Origin: Thermothielavioides terrestris NRRL 8126
Lineage: Eukaryota; Ascomycota; Sordariomycetes; Sordariales; Chaetomiaceae
Direction: 5' to 3'
NCBI RefSeq assembly: GCF_000226115.1
Contig: NC_016461.1
Span: forward strand, 558,001-622,000
DNA length: 64,000 nucleotides
The notes beneath the pieces are model-generated. The model saw nothing but the letters and a program-made list of their open reading frames with translations. It made no database searches and had not been told where the DNA came from. Positions 36,569-47,895 of this stretch are shown here, in pieces. Made by a program: the position numbers and the translations under genes. The first letter of the stretch is position 1; each line of letters starts with the position of its first letter.

Positions 36569-36817
36569 TGTTATATATCGATAGTCCTTGGTAACCATCT
36601 AGCGGTAAACGTATAAAGGTAAGAAAGATCAATGCCTCTTAGCCTCGTTAGCTAATGAGGCGGTACTCCTAAACACTAGTATATGTTATAAAAGTATATT
36701 GATGTAGTCTATCTTCCTACGAAGGGGTTCTGGGTAAGGTTCCCCTTTTTAAGGGAACGCTCGTCACCCTTGACCGTAGTGCGGTTATAGGTGCCCTTGC
36801 CACAGTTGTGTATGACA
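36569..36817 (-). repeat. 5' LTR of the inner Ty3 element (249 bp)
   Basis: On the plus strand it starts TGTTATATATCGATAGTCC and ends CAGTTGTGTATGACA. The minus-strand 5' end (TGTCATACACAAC) is less mutated than the corresponding end of its partner LTR. Immediately inside on the minus strand follows the candidate primer-binding site beginning TGGTGCC. Confidence 0.92.
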
Positions 36818-36822
36818 AATCG

Positions 36823-39800
36823 TCTATAGTACTAACGTAGATAGTCACTTTATTATAATAGCCAACGTCATTGAAGGTTTAGAAGCGAAACTATTGATTA
36901 GAACTGACTTTATACTTTGTAACAAAGTAAAGATTAACCTTAATATATCTACTTATTATTTCTAGTCCGTCTATAATATAAAGGTAAGAGTATATATAGA
37001 ATAGAAAAGAATAATCTAAAAGGTGAAAACTATAAATACCGTAACGGTCGTACCTATGACGGAACACCTGATCGAGACTACGTTCAAGTATATAGACACT
37101 AATGACGATAATCTAGGTAGCTAGAAACGTGAGCTCTACTTTGCTTTATACGTCGAGGGTATACTGGACACTATCGTAGATACGAAAAGTATATACTAGG
37201 CCGTTGTAAGGAACAACACTACTTGCCTAATCACTATTGTTAAAGGACAGTATATTGGATACCTTCTTCAGTATAGCCTAGAGGAGGACATCTAGGCGAT
37301 AGTATAGAACCTTATATAGTAGACCTAGGATAACGTTGTAGACGACAAATGTATATAGATGACGACGACTATATAATAGGAGCCTAGTAGTAAGGAACCG
37401 ATAACGGAGATACTAATAGAGGATAAGTATAAGCCACCTACTAAGTAGAAGTTCTATACACTATCCTATAGTATCGAGAAACTAGACGATATCCTATATA
37501 TCAAGTTAGTAGTAGGGGTAAGCGTCTATAGCAAGGACAAACGGTATATAGAAGAGATAAAGGCACTACTAGACAAATATAACGTTTTCTATAACTATAG
37601 CATTGTCCCTATACTAGAGGATCAGAAGATAAGAATTCCATTTGTCGACAGATAGTAGAATTAGCTTAAGCCTATTTAGGTTTATCTACTAAGCGCTAAA
37701 GACTAAGCGATCATCGACGAAGAATACAACAAACTATATATATAAAGAAAGATAGACTTTATAGACTAGCCAACCCCTATCGCTTGCCTAGTCTTCGTAG
37801 TCTACTATATAGTTGCTAGAAAAACGAAAGGCAGAGCTATAGTAGACCTCTAGCCCTTAAATACGTTGGTGGTACTAGATATATACCTATTATCTAACTA
37901 AGACGACATTATAAATATAATAATAGGCAATACGATCTTTATAGTATTCGACGCCTCTAGATTCTTCTTCTAGCTTCTAGTTGTAGAAGAATACTATAAC
38001 TATATAGTAGTTATCAGTCCTAGAGATTTAGAACGTTTAAACGTTGTACTAATAGGATTTAAAAACTTATTAGCTTTTGTATAGCGCTTTATAGACCGTT
38101 TATTCTATAAATATAAGCACTTTATATACGTCTATATCAACAATATTATTATCGCTAATAAGAATATAGAGGAGCACTTTAAGTATATTAAGACGGTTCT
38201 CGATATCTTCGACAAGGTATATATTTATATTTCGATAGAAAAATCCTTTATAGCCTATCCGTTAGTGAGACTGCTTAGCTATATAGTCAATGGCGAAGGA
38301 GTGGCTAAGACGGACGATAGGATCGCTATATTTAAGAAATTCAAGTTCCCCGATACCTTCGAGACCTTAGAGTAGTACCTTGGTATAGCCGGATAGCTAT
38401 ATAAAGGTATCCTATAGTATATAGTAAAAGCGTAGCCTTTATAAGACTATAAAACTAAGCTCCTTGCCTAAGGGAGAGTGAGCAGAGACCTTCCTATCGC
38501 TAAGTCGAAGAACGTTAGGAAAGTATTTACTTCGAACGTTAAATTCGAGCCTACGCTAATAGAACTAAAGTCCTTTAGGTTACTATAAGAACACCTATAT
38601 AAGTAGTACTTCCTATATTATTACTGTCCTAATAAGCTACTATTTATTAAGCTCGACGTAAGCGGTAAAGGATATAGAGTAATCGTCTTTCAACTCTATA
38701 GTGAATAGGACGGTACTAGTATCCTTAGCTAAGATATCCTAAATAGCGAGATCTAGCCTATTATATTCTTGTCCTACCTAACTTCCAACGTAGAAAGGAA
38801 GTATAGGAGTATAGAAGTAGAAGTCGCTACTATTGTATAGGCAGTTAAGAAACTTTGAAAAATAGTATAGTTAAACTAATACCTTATAAATATCCTAATA
38901 GACTATATAGCAACTAGAGGTATTATAAAGTATACGTCTCTCGCTACTATAGACCTTATAAAGGCTAATCTAAAGCTCGTCAACGCTATAAATTGGCTAT
39001 CCTAGTTCGACCTTAACATTTTCTATATACTAAGAAAGCTCAACGTTGTACTAGACGCCCTATTACGCCTATCGACCTTCGAGGAAGACGCCCCTAATGA
39101 AACCTAAGACACTATTAATAAACTGGAGGACATTTAGTCTACTACCTAGATCGATATCGAGGAATACTACGCTATAGACACTAGTACCTTCGAACTAGTT
39201 ATTAGTGACGAGTTTAAAGCTAAGCTAACTATAGCTTACTCTAATGACCATTGGTACAATAAGATTATTAGAAGTCTCTACAATATAGAAGAACAAGCTA
39301 AGAAGATTACTAAGTAGAGAGAATGTAAAGAGCAAGAAGAAGAGCTATAAAGAAAGTAATACCAAAAGCTATAGCTTGGACCCTATAAACTGAAGGACAG
39401 TCTCCTCTACTACGTCGACTATAAAGGAGCAAAGAAGCTTTATATCCCTAGTAGCTATATTAAGGATATTCTTACTGTTATATACGACAATATTTACTAC
39501 TTTGGTATAGACAATATAATAGTGAACCTTTTAGTATTTACATTTAACTGAAAGCGCTAGATAGTATATAAATATATTTAGCACTGCCCTATATATAGAG
39601 AGAACTAGACCTTGAGAGAACCGAAGCCTAGAGACCTTTAGCTAATTTGGATATTGCTATAGCCTTTCTATACTATTACTATAGATTTTATCGTCGATTT
39701 ACCTACTATACCCTCCAAAGGGACACTATAGTCAATGAAAAAGTACCTAATCTTCAACGCTATATATACTATTACCTATAAGTTTAGTAAAAAGAAGCTT

Positions 39801-40910
39801 CTTATAGCTAGAAACGATAAAATGTTAGTAGAGGAATAGGCCATTATAATCCTTAGAGCGTTAACATATATAGATTAGGGACTCCTAATATAAATTATTA
39901 GCGACTAAGATACTAAGTTCACCTTTGACCTATAGAAGGAAATCTTTTGTATCTTAGGCGTTAGCCTCCTTTTCTCAATAGCCTATTATCCCTAGACGGA
40001 TAGTTAGTTAGAGAAGATAAACTAGATAGTAGAAATCGCTATCTATATAGAAGCTATAGAAAAACTAGGAACGCTATAGCCTCTACTTCTCCCTATATTA
40101 TAGTACAACCTTAATAATACGCTTATAGTCACTATTAGAAGATCATTGAACAAGTTGGTATATAGCTTTAAACTACGCTCTATCCTAGATATACTTCACT
40201 ATAAGAAGGGTACCATTGCCTTTGCTAAAGCTATCAATGTCTTTAGATAGCAATATTAGGAGGAAGCAGTAGAACGGATTAATTATATAGGTACTATCGT
40301 AAAGATATATTACAATGATAAGTATATACCTACTAAGTTCGAAGTAGGAGATACCGTTTATCTACGACTATACGATAGATACTATCTCTTAGGAAAGCTT
40401 AAACGAAAGTGGTCGCTATAGTAGGTAGGACTATTTAAGATTGTCTATAAAATCGATAGGAATGTTTATAAGCTTGACTTCCTAGCTAGTTAGAAAGTCT
40501 ATTCTATAGTTTTAGTTTCCTAGTTATAGAAACTGGATTAGAGGAAAGACCCCTTTAGCTATAACATAGAGCCCTCTAGCCCTATAATCGTTGACAAAGA
40601 CGAATATTAGGAAATTAAGAGAATTGTATAATAATATATCATTTAGAGGAACTAAAGACCTAAGGTCGAGTATCTAGTGCAATAGAAAGGATTTACTGCT
40701 AAGGACGACTAGTAGATCCTATATATCTAGCTTATTAATAGTACTAGGGAACTTGTCGAAGAGTACGAAAAAGTATACCCTATCGACTAGGAGAAGGAAC
40801 ATTGTAATAAGGGTATCGCTATTAAGGAATAGGAGGAAGTGAAGGAGATTCCTCAATCCTAGAAACGAGTTGTCGTCGAGCTACTATAGAAGAAGGGTAG
40901 CGATTACTAA
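36823..40910 (+). pseudogene. pol of the outer element, right of the insertion: RT, RNase H, integrase, chromodomain
   Basis: Continues retropepsin at NVDSHFIIIANVIEGL, then reverse transcriptase with GRAIVDLQPLN-type residues (37824-37860), FDASRFFF (about 37950) and the catalytic box changed to YINNIII (about 38130-38157; D-to-N by G-to-A). Next come RNase H, an integrase zinc-finger remnant (CPICREN, about 39580), an integrase core with YYPQTDSQLE (about 39980) and a chromodomain (about 40595-40790) ending in ELVEEYEKVYPID. TAA stop at 40908-40910. Most premature stops are TAG. Confidence 0.82.
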
Positions 40911-40964
40911 TAGCTATATTGTTATTGACTTTCCCTTTCCTTCTTTCCTATTTCCCTCTCTTCC

Positions 40965-41475
40965 TTTCGTTCGTTTATACTTTCTTTGTTAAAATACGTT
41001 CACTTTAGTATATCTATTACCGCTATATTGCCACTAGACGTATAAGCGTTATCCTTTATCTTATAGATCTCCTAGTTTTTCCTCTCTTTACCCCTTACTT
41101 AGATATTACTAACGCTTTTAGTTATAAAACCGTAGTTATTTAGTTCGTTAAGTACTTTGCTTATCTTAGTTTTCTTATATATAGATTTGCTATTGACCTT
41201 GACCTATAAATAGTTAGGGAAAGCTATCCTATTGCTATAAAGGTATAGGGCTTTAAGCCTTGAGGGTACAATGTTCTATTCTTTAGCCACCGCTAGATAG
41301 TAATACTGTTTATCGGCTATAGGCATTATACTATTGTTTTTATTTACTTCTAGGATAGCCTAACGTAGGCTACTATAATTTCCTTTCTCTTTATATATCA
41401 ACCTCAACGTATCTATCTTCTTTAACAATTTCTTATTATAGTCATTTATATTCGCTATATAATCAATCGTTAAAC
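40965..41475 (-). pseudogene. Antisense frame in the outer element (copy of 28903-29394)
   Basis: Minus-strand reading gives the same protein as the inner copy: DYNKKLLKKIDTLRLIYKEK, then NIVPSRLKALYLYSNRIAFP, then KVLNELNNYGFITKSVSNI. It is more damaged, with several TAG stops and one TGA. That both copies preserve this frame through mostly conservative or transition changes argues that the ancestral element really encoded it. Confidence 0.55.
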
Positions 41476-41499
41476 CTTCTTATTACTAAGCTATATACA

Positions 41500-43708
41500 T
41501 TTATACGAGCTGTCGTTAGTCGATATATACTTACGCTATATTTGTAAATCGAGATAATCCGCTATATATTCTCGCAATGCCTACATTAACGATAGAGGCG
41601 ACTATATAGTTGATTCTCTTAGCTCGCTAACGTTATCGAGTAGCGAAGTGCTCGAGCACGATTATATTGATATTATAGAGGGAGATACCTAACTAGCCTT
41701 CGTCGCTTATAAAATGCCTCCCTATATAAGAAAGACGCCTATTAAAGGCTATACTACTAATACTTAGAAGAGGGAGAGCGTCCGACTTATAGCCAAGTAA
41801 ATAGGAGGAGCAAAGAAAATCGATAATACGCCTAGCGTTCCTTTGTACGCCCTAGGAGCTTCTATATCCTACTAGGCTATTACTAAAGACGTTGTTACTA
41901 GAACTATTTATAATAACGAAATGATAGCTACTAAAGAAGCTAATATAGCTAAAGTAATCTAAAATAGCTTAGAGACCGTTTATAAAGAACAATAGTAGAA
42001 TATTACTATAGACCCTATCGTAGTATCCAATAACGAATAGGAAGTCTATAAGGACTACAACGAAGCGCTAGATAGCGACGCTATATAAAAGCGCTTAGAA
42101 ACTCTCCTAACTTATAAGTATATAGAAGGGGAGTAGCCCCTACAATATATACTAGAGATTAAGTATCTAGAAACTAGCAACGTCTCCTCCACTAGTGTAT
42201 AGCGCTAAGAAGTCTAGTAAGCTCTATATATTGCGTTAGAAGACGAGGCCACTATAATTGACGACGACCTAGACGTCTTCGACGACGATAGTGCTAATTA
42301 CACTAGTGATAAGGAGGATATATCGACCAAACTACACTATATCCTAGAGCTTTAGGAAACTCGTATATTATATAGGTACTCTCGACGCCTAACTAGAGCT
42401 ATAAACAAGTATATCGCTACTATAAGCGAAGCATTTGCTTATATATATATAGATTTTAGTTATAATAACGAATATATAGCTAAGCTAGTAATGTAATTCG
42501 CTAGGTTCTACTATATAGTCCTAAAGAAGGATTTCAGTAACAAGCCTACTAGCTTTGTATACAACCTATATATTTAGAAGATTAAAGGTATAATTAAAAG
42601 AGCCTTCAAAGAGTTCTAAAAGATAGGTATAGTTATAGTAAGCTATATACCAACTACAATAGAAATCCTTATATTACGTTACGTCTCGCCTAAAGGCGAG
42701 GGCAACCCTTCTATAAACGTGATATTAGTAGAGCTTAGACTAGCCTATTACAATAACGCCTAAGCTATAGACGTAGTAAGCAGTGCTAGCTATATAGTCA
42801 CTATAAATAATAACACTATTAAATCTCTATAAGCGGATATAAAAGTGGTATAAGCGTTGACTAAGGATCTACTCTAATTCGCCTAGAAGTACTGAGTCTA
42901 TATTAAGGAGGTCGAAAAAACTATAGTAGAATTAGCAAAGTTTATTAGTATATCGGAAGTAAATAGTAAAGCTAGTAACTTAGATCCTAGTAGTCTTATC
43001 TTCTAGGGCGACCTTAATAATATATACTATTATTAGATAGTAAAGATTAGTAACCTATAGCTAGTATACGATAAGACTATAATAGATCTCTATTATAAGA
43101 ATAACGCCCTTCTAGAGAAGATCGACCTTACTACCTAAACGACAATGAACTTATATAATAGCATTTATATAAGACTAGTATAGCGTATATAGGACGTTGA
43201 ACGCTACTTAGTAGCTATTGAAACCTAAGCTACTATAATAGACTTATTCGCTATAAAGGTAGTCGTTACAAAATAAGCTAGAACACCTATTTAGATCGCT
43301 AGCTACTATAAAGCGGTACCTAAGATTGTTTATACTACAACTATAACTATAGTATACGCTATTAAAGCTATATAGTTGCCTATATAGAAGACACTAAACA
43401 AGATACCTATAGCTAAAGCCGCGCTATTGGTTGTACTAGCAACGCTAGCTAAGACGCTATAGAGTTAGTGTAACAACGATACCTAATCGATGTTAGAAGC
43501 TAAAACTGTCGAGGTTATAGGTAGTAAGCGCTAAAGAAAAGTAACAATCGACGACAAGGCGTAGAAGACGCCAATGTATCCTCCTAAGAAAGTTAAGAAG
43601 ATACTTATATCTACTAAACGTAGAGTAGCTACGAAGACGTTGAAGGTAGCTAAGGACGACCTATATATTAGCGATAGTATTATCGACCTAGACAAGTAGA
43701 ACAAATAA
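41500..43708 (+). pseudogene. Extra sense frame 3' of integrase in the outer element (unknown protein)
   Basis: Collinear with the frame at 26653-28870. Landmarks: ELSLVDIYLRYI, GGAKKIDNTPSVPLYALGAS, SYNNEYIAKLVM, RYVSPKGEGNPSINVILVEL, a middle with many Asp residues, and a C-terminus of Lys-rich blocks (PPKKVKKILISTKRR) ending near DSIIDLDK before TAA at 43706-43708. The basic tail suggests a nucleic-acid-binding or nuclear protein. No domain is recognised. It is heavily interrupted. Confidence 0.55.
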
Positions 43709-43880
43709 ATAGGTAAATTACAATGGAGGACTTTGCTATAAACTAGAATAACAAATATAGAAATCCTATATAGGATATAATGTAGATTAGTTTTCTTCTT
43801 TTCTATACGTTCCTTTATCCTATATTGAGTTCTATAATAATAGTGAGGACGCTATCTTTTTTTTCTTATCCCTAGGCACT

Positions 43881-44129
43881 TGTTATATACAACTATAGTA
43901 AGGGCACCTATAACTGTACTACGGTTAGGGGTAACGAGCGTTCCTTTAAAAAAGGGAACTTCGCCTATAACCCCTTCGTAGAACGGTAGACTATATCAAT
44001 ATACTTTTGTGATATATACTAGTGTTTAGGAGTACCGCCTCATTAGCTGACGAGGCTAAGAGGCATTGATCTTTCTCACCCTTATACGTTTACCGCTAGA
44101 TGGTCACCGAGCACCATCTGCGTATAATA
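43881..44129 (+). repeat. 3' LTR of the outer Ty3 element (249 bp)
   Basis: Starts TGTTATATACAAC and ends CATCTGCGTATAATA, followed by the GCAAC target duplication (44130-44134). Here the left (inward) half is AT-shifted, and the right (outward) half keeps G and C, the mirror image of the 5' LTR. Confidence 0.92.
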
Positions 44130-47100
44130 GCAACGTCGCTGTCAAATTTAATCGAGTTTAACGCAGTGGTGTAGAAGTTGAAGAGGGGTCACCGAACAAA
44201 AAGAAAGCCGTGTCTATACCTTGATTTTACGTTGGAGGTAACCATCTAGGAAAATATTGCAAGTACGTATACAAAAGTAGGCTCATTAGAATCGCCTGTC
44301 AATAGCGATCTTCAGACTATAATTTGCTTAGTGATACGATGTATAGTGGTTGAGATATTAGCGAGTGTTTAGGGCACTTTTTTAGGACTTCTATATAAAA
44401 CCGTGCCTATACCTGGCCGATTCTCGAATTTTCTTTGCAAAAAGTGGGGCCAGGTTCTCAGAAGGGTCTAGCGGACAGTGTTACATATAAACTAGTATAG
44501 CATTACGTCTTGGCAGGCCTAGGCGCGGACCTCCCCTGGCCGTAGGCCGGGAAAACAGAGAACGTAATGAAAGAGGTTCTGAGGGCTGAGATAAGTTGGG
44601 ATTTCCAGAGAGGGTTGCCTCGCCATGCACCGCACCGCCCACCCGTGCCTGCTGACTGCAGCTGAGTTGACGCAACCAAGCTCGTGGGGATTGGCTGCCG
44701 GGAAGTCAGGGTGGTCCCAAGCAACGCTCGTAAGGCTGTGTCCATCGTGCAGATGGCGTTCATGCCTGAGCCCGGCAGCCTGGATGTCGAATCAGCTTTC
44801 AGCCGGAATTGGCTCAAACCTCTTGTCCAGTGTCAGCTTCCGCTGGATTCAACTGCCTGCACGGATCCGTACACTACACTGCAGTACTTGGTGCGCCTAG
44901 CTCATTTATCACATTTCAGCATTCCAATTGCTTTTCGTCTGGACCAGACACGTGGTGGAGGACATCGCAATGATTCTGCCCGGCAGTCCGGAGGCAGGCC
45001 TTTCATTCCACCATCCTCGGCAACCTCGGGACGCCTGGCCGTCAGCGGCTTTTTCGCTGCCGTCCCCATGCGCAGCGTGCATCTGACCTTGTGTCGCTCC
45101 TTCCCGCGACATCCCGCGGCCGAGCATCTTTGCCGGACAGGCGGTTGTAAGTTAAACCGGTGGTGTGATGTCGACTCGTCAAAATTCCATTCCAACAGGC
45201 TCCTTTTCTTTCTGGAAGCCTTGGAAAGCCGGGATATGCTTGCGGCCGGCGGACCAACCCCGTTGCGAGGACGGGCCGCCGGGCAAACGGTTTTGCCCTG
45301 CTGTTGGCGTGGACAAGACCGACGGATCCGCCTCACCTTCGGACTTTGGGTCAGATGATCAGCCCTTCTCACACCACCAGGAGCGGGATCGTTATTCCCT
45401 TTGTTGCCAAGCACAGCCCAGGCAAGCAGCCTCACCGCTCGGCAAACCTTGGCAGACTCCGAATCGAACCAGGACACCCATGGTTGTTGCCCATGACGAG
45501 ACAATTTCCTAGGTTCAGGCGAACGTCGTCTTGGCACTTTCCCCTGCCAGTTGCTTACTGAATGTGAAAAAACTTCGCGGACGGAACCTTCTGCGAGCTT
45601 CGGCCCCCGCATTGGTTCCAGGCTACCGGGTAGCAAGCATGGCTTTCTCCGAATGCACGGGTTGTGTCCGTCCAATTGTCCGTTGCCGGCTACCGTTTGT
45701 TCACTTGGGACGCCCGTCCGTTTCCCAGTTCACTGGGACCCCCGCGCAGTGCACTGGCCAGAGGCTCTCGAGGCCTCACTATCAGACGACAAGGAAGAAT
45801 CCCCGGATGTCCGCTTGTTCAGCACTTTCGCTGAGTGAGACCACGGGGTCCTTTCGGGACCTGCATCCGTCAGCCTCTGACAGCTATATCATGCAGCACT
45901 ATGGTGTGCTCACTCACACCCACCAGGTTCAGGTTCCTTCGTCCGGCCCTTCGGAGTACATTGCTGTTGTGACGTTTTACTTCGGGCAGACTCGCGCATT
46001 CACTATTTGTTTGCGACGCTTGCGGGCAAAGCAAGCCGAGTTGTATGTATGTGCAGTACCTTGAGGTATATCACAGGTCATTGCTCGTGCCAGCCCAGTC
46101 CAGCGCCTTTCGTGTTGCAACAGCCTTGTGCGACGGACTTTCGGTTGTCGGCTCGCTCTGCACCATCGGCACACCATCCCGCTGTGCTGTGCCACCCTCA
46201 GCAGCCGCGCCCCCTTCGCTGTCGTGCTGCAAACATCGTGCTTTCGGGCGTACCTACCTACCGTTACTACATACACGAAGTGATGCCAAAAATATGGCGT
46301 CGCGGCTTGAGACAACGCGTTTGGATAGCCGCTGCGCGGTTGCGGTTCACATAGCATTGCTCGTCACGATCAGTGTGCCGGCGGGACGCAAGCGCGGCGG
46401 CGTCACGATCACATTAAGCGCTGATGATACGGCGGCTGGGTTTTGCCGTCAACCCACTGCCGCCGCCGCGGCGTAGTAGGTTGACGATGCCTGGGGTTTT
46501 ACTGCGGTATGCAGCGGACATACCATGCGCAGTTACACCACACATGGAGCCGTCATTGGCATATGCATGCCAGCGCCCCCATCCGGCCCGCTGGTGTGAC
46601 CGTTGCGGCCGCTTTGCTCGTCCGTGTCGCTGATGGCCGAATTGCGAACCTCCCAGCCGCATTTCCCGGATCGCCGGAAGAACTTGTGCCCAGATTCACT
46701 TGCATCCTCCAAGAATGCGATATCACCCCGCTTCCTTTTCCTGCCCGATCTTCAGCCGCAACCCCGGCAATGGGATCGCGGAAATGCCAACGCATCACTC
46801 TGCGTATGTGAGTCATGCCATGGCTTTGGCAACTTCCCTTCCAGGGGCCAAACGCGTGGGAAAATGCGGGGGCTCTCTCCGCGGGTTGCCAAAAACAGGC
46901 AGCATGCGAAGCCAAGGCGCTAACAACTGCTGCACAAGGCAACCTCAGCCCACGTCGTTGGTCACTCGCCGGCACATCTTGGGAAGCGATTTCGTCACAG
47001 GCTGAGTCGTATGACCAGCTCGTACAGTAGCATCTGCGGTGGAATGCGGGGGAAGGACAGCCCTTGCTGCGCCCGGCGCGTGGGGCTGAGATACTGTGGT

Positions 47101-47502
47101 GCAGTGTATGCACGGAATCTACGGACACCATCCCACTGCCTCCTGTTCCGTTTCTGTTGAGCATTGGAGGTCTCGGGTTCAGGCATCCAATCATCGTGGC
47201 GCTCTTCAGGCCTGATGGTTGTCGGGCCAGGCAAGGCCGCGTGGGTTGCGTCGAGGCGGCCACCAAACAACAAGAATGGCGGTATGCGGATGGAGCCTCC
47301 TCCACGTCGCGACTCCCGTCACCTTTTCGTTGAGCATCCGGCCAAACGGAGCTGAGCGAGTCGATACCAGGTAGACAGAGAGGGCTGGATGCTGCTCCTC
47401 GGAACTGCTGCGCGCAAGTGCGCGCAAGGCCTTGCCGGCTTCGCCGGGTGAAAGAGGAAAAACGAGGTGTTTCCACCTCTGGTTGAGAGTGCAGCCCTGA
47501 AA
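44130..47502. other. GC-rich, gene-poor region, left part
   Basis: After about 300 bp of mildly AT-shifted sequence, the DNA becomes GC-rich and shows no RIP signature. Open frames up to 307 codons (for example 46553-47476 on the minus strand) are compositionally odd, rich in Ser, Arg, Pro, Cys and His, and show no domain or credible splice partners. I judge them chance frames. No rRNA was seen. A tRNA-like fragment at 45450-45530 does not fold properly. Confidence 0.4.
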
Positions 47503-47895
47503 GGTCGTCGTTAAAGAGGTCCCGCCAAGCCTAATTTCGGAGACTGCCGTATACAAGTAATTACAAATCGCCAAGGGTGAGCGGGGCCGCCACGACTTCG
47601 AACATCAACAATGCAAAATCGCAAAGACTCGCAACAACAACGACTTTACAATACCTCAACCAAATCGAAAAAAAAAAGAAAACGAGGATAACCCGTACCC
47701 TAACCATAACCCGTATCCTATCCTTAATCTAAATCCTAACTACGGGGGGCTAGCGCCGTCCCCCGTACCCCCGGCGAACTAACCGCTTGGCGATAGTGCA
47801 AACGCCTTGGCGATCGTGGCTACGTAAAAACGTTGTAAAAACATTGCCGACAATTGGCCGAAATTAGTCTTGGCGGGACCTCTTTAACGTCCACC
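47503..47895. mobile_element. MITE copy 2 (393 bp, hAT-like), well preserved
   Basis: Begins GGTCGTCGTTAAAGAGGTCC and ends GGGACCTCTTTAACGTCCACC. The two ends are inverted repeats over about 38 bp with three mismatches. It is flanked by the 8-bp direct duplication CCCTGAAA (47495-47502, 47896-47903). The interior has an A-run, degenerate CCCTAACC-type units and several TTGGCGAT motifs in both orientations. It has no coding capacity. Unlike the copy at 21873 it kept its CG dinucleotides, so it has largely escaped RIP or is younger. Confidence 0.9.

Larger units (their letters stand above)
26233..36817 (-). mobile_element. Inner Ty3/gypsy element, inserted in inverted orientation in its sister copy
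   Basis: 10,585 bp bounded by direct 249-bp LTRs (26233-26481, 36569-36817). It reads on the minus strand: 5' LTR at the right, gag-like region (about 36450-33780), retropepsin, reverse transcriptase, RNase H, integrase and chromodomain down to a stop at 29451-29453, an antisense frame (plus strand, about 28903-29394), an extra sense frame (about 28870-26653), 3' LTR. It is the same family as the outer element and collinear with it. RT keeps YIDDIII at about 32212-32232, whereas the outer copy reads YINNIII. Many stops remain, so it is inactive. The LTR pair differs at about 23 positions by my count, all transitions. Confidence 0.92.
22954..44129 (+). mobile_element. Outer chromodomain-type Ty3/gypsy element, split by an inverted copy of itself
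   Basis: Bounded by direct 249-bp LTRs (22954-23202 and 43881-44129) and a perfect 5-bp target duplication GCAAC (22949-22953, 44130-44134). Removing the inserted inner element and its duplication (26233-36822) leaves about 10.59 kb, the same length as the inner copy. Order on the plus strand: LTR, gag-like region (about 23330-25980), retropepsin (from about 26010, interrupted at 26232 and resumed at 36823), reverse transcriptase, RNase H, integrase with C-terminal chromodomain (stop at 40908-40910), an antisense frame (about 41475-40965), an extra sense frame (about 41500-43708), LTR. All frames are broken by stops, mostly TAG, from RIP-type transitions. Nothing can be active. Confidence 0.92.

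Noticed and set aside
45450..45530. tRNA-like sequence on the minus strand (GGTTCGATTC with a CATGG/CCATG stem-loop)
   Set aside because: The 7-base loop lacks U33, the acceptor halves do not pair and the T-stem has a mismatch. It does not fold as a tRNA, so I treat it as chance.
46553..47476. 307-codon open frame on the minus strand
   Set aside because: No domain, odd amino-acid composition, no conserved neighbours. It lies in GC-rich DNA where long chance frames are common.
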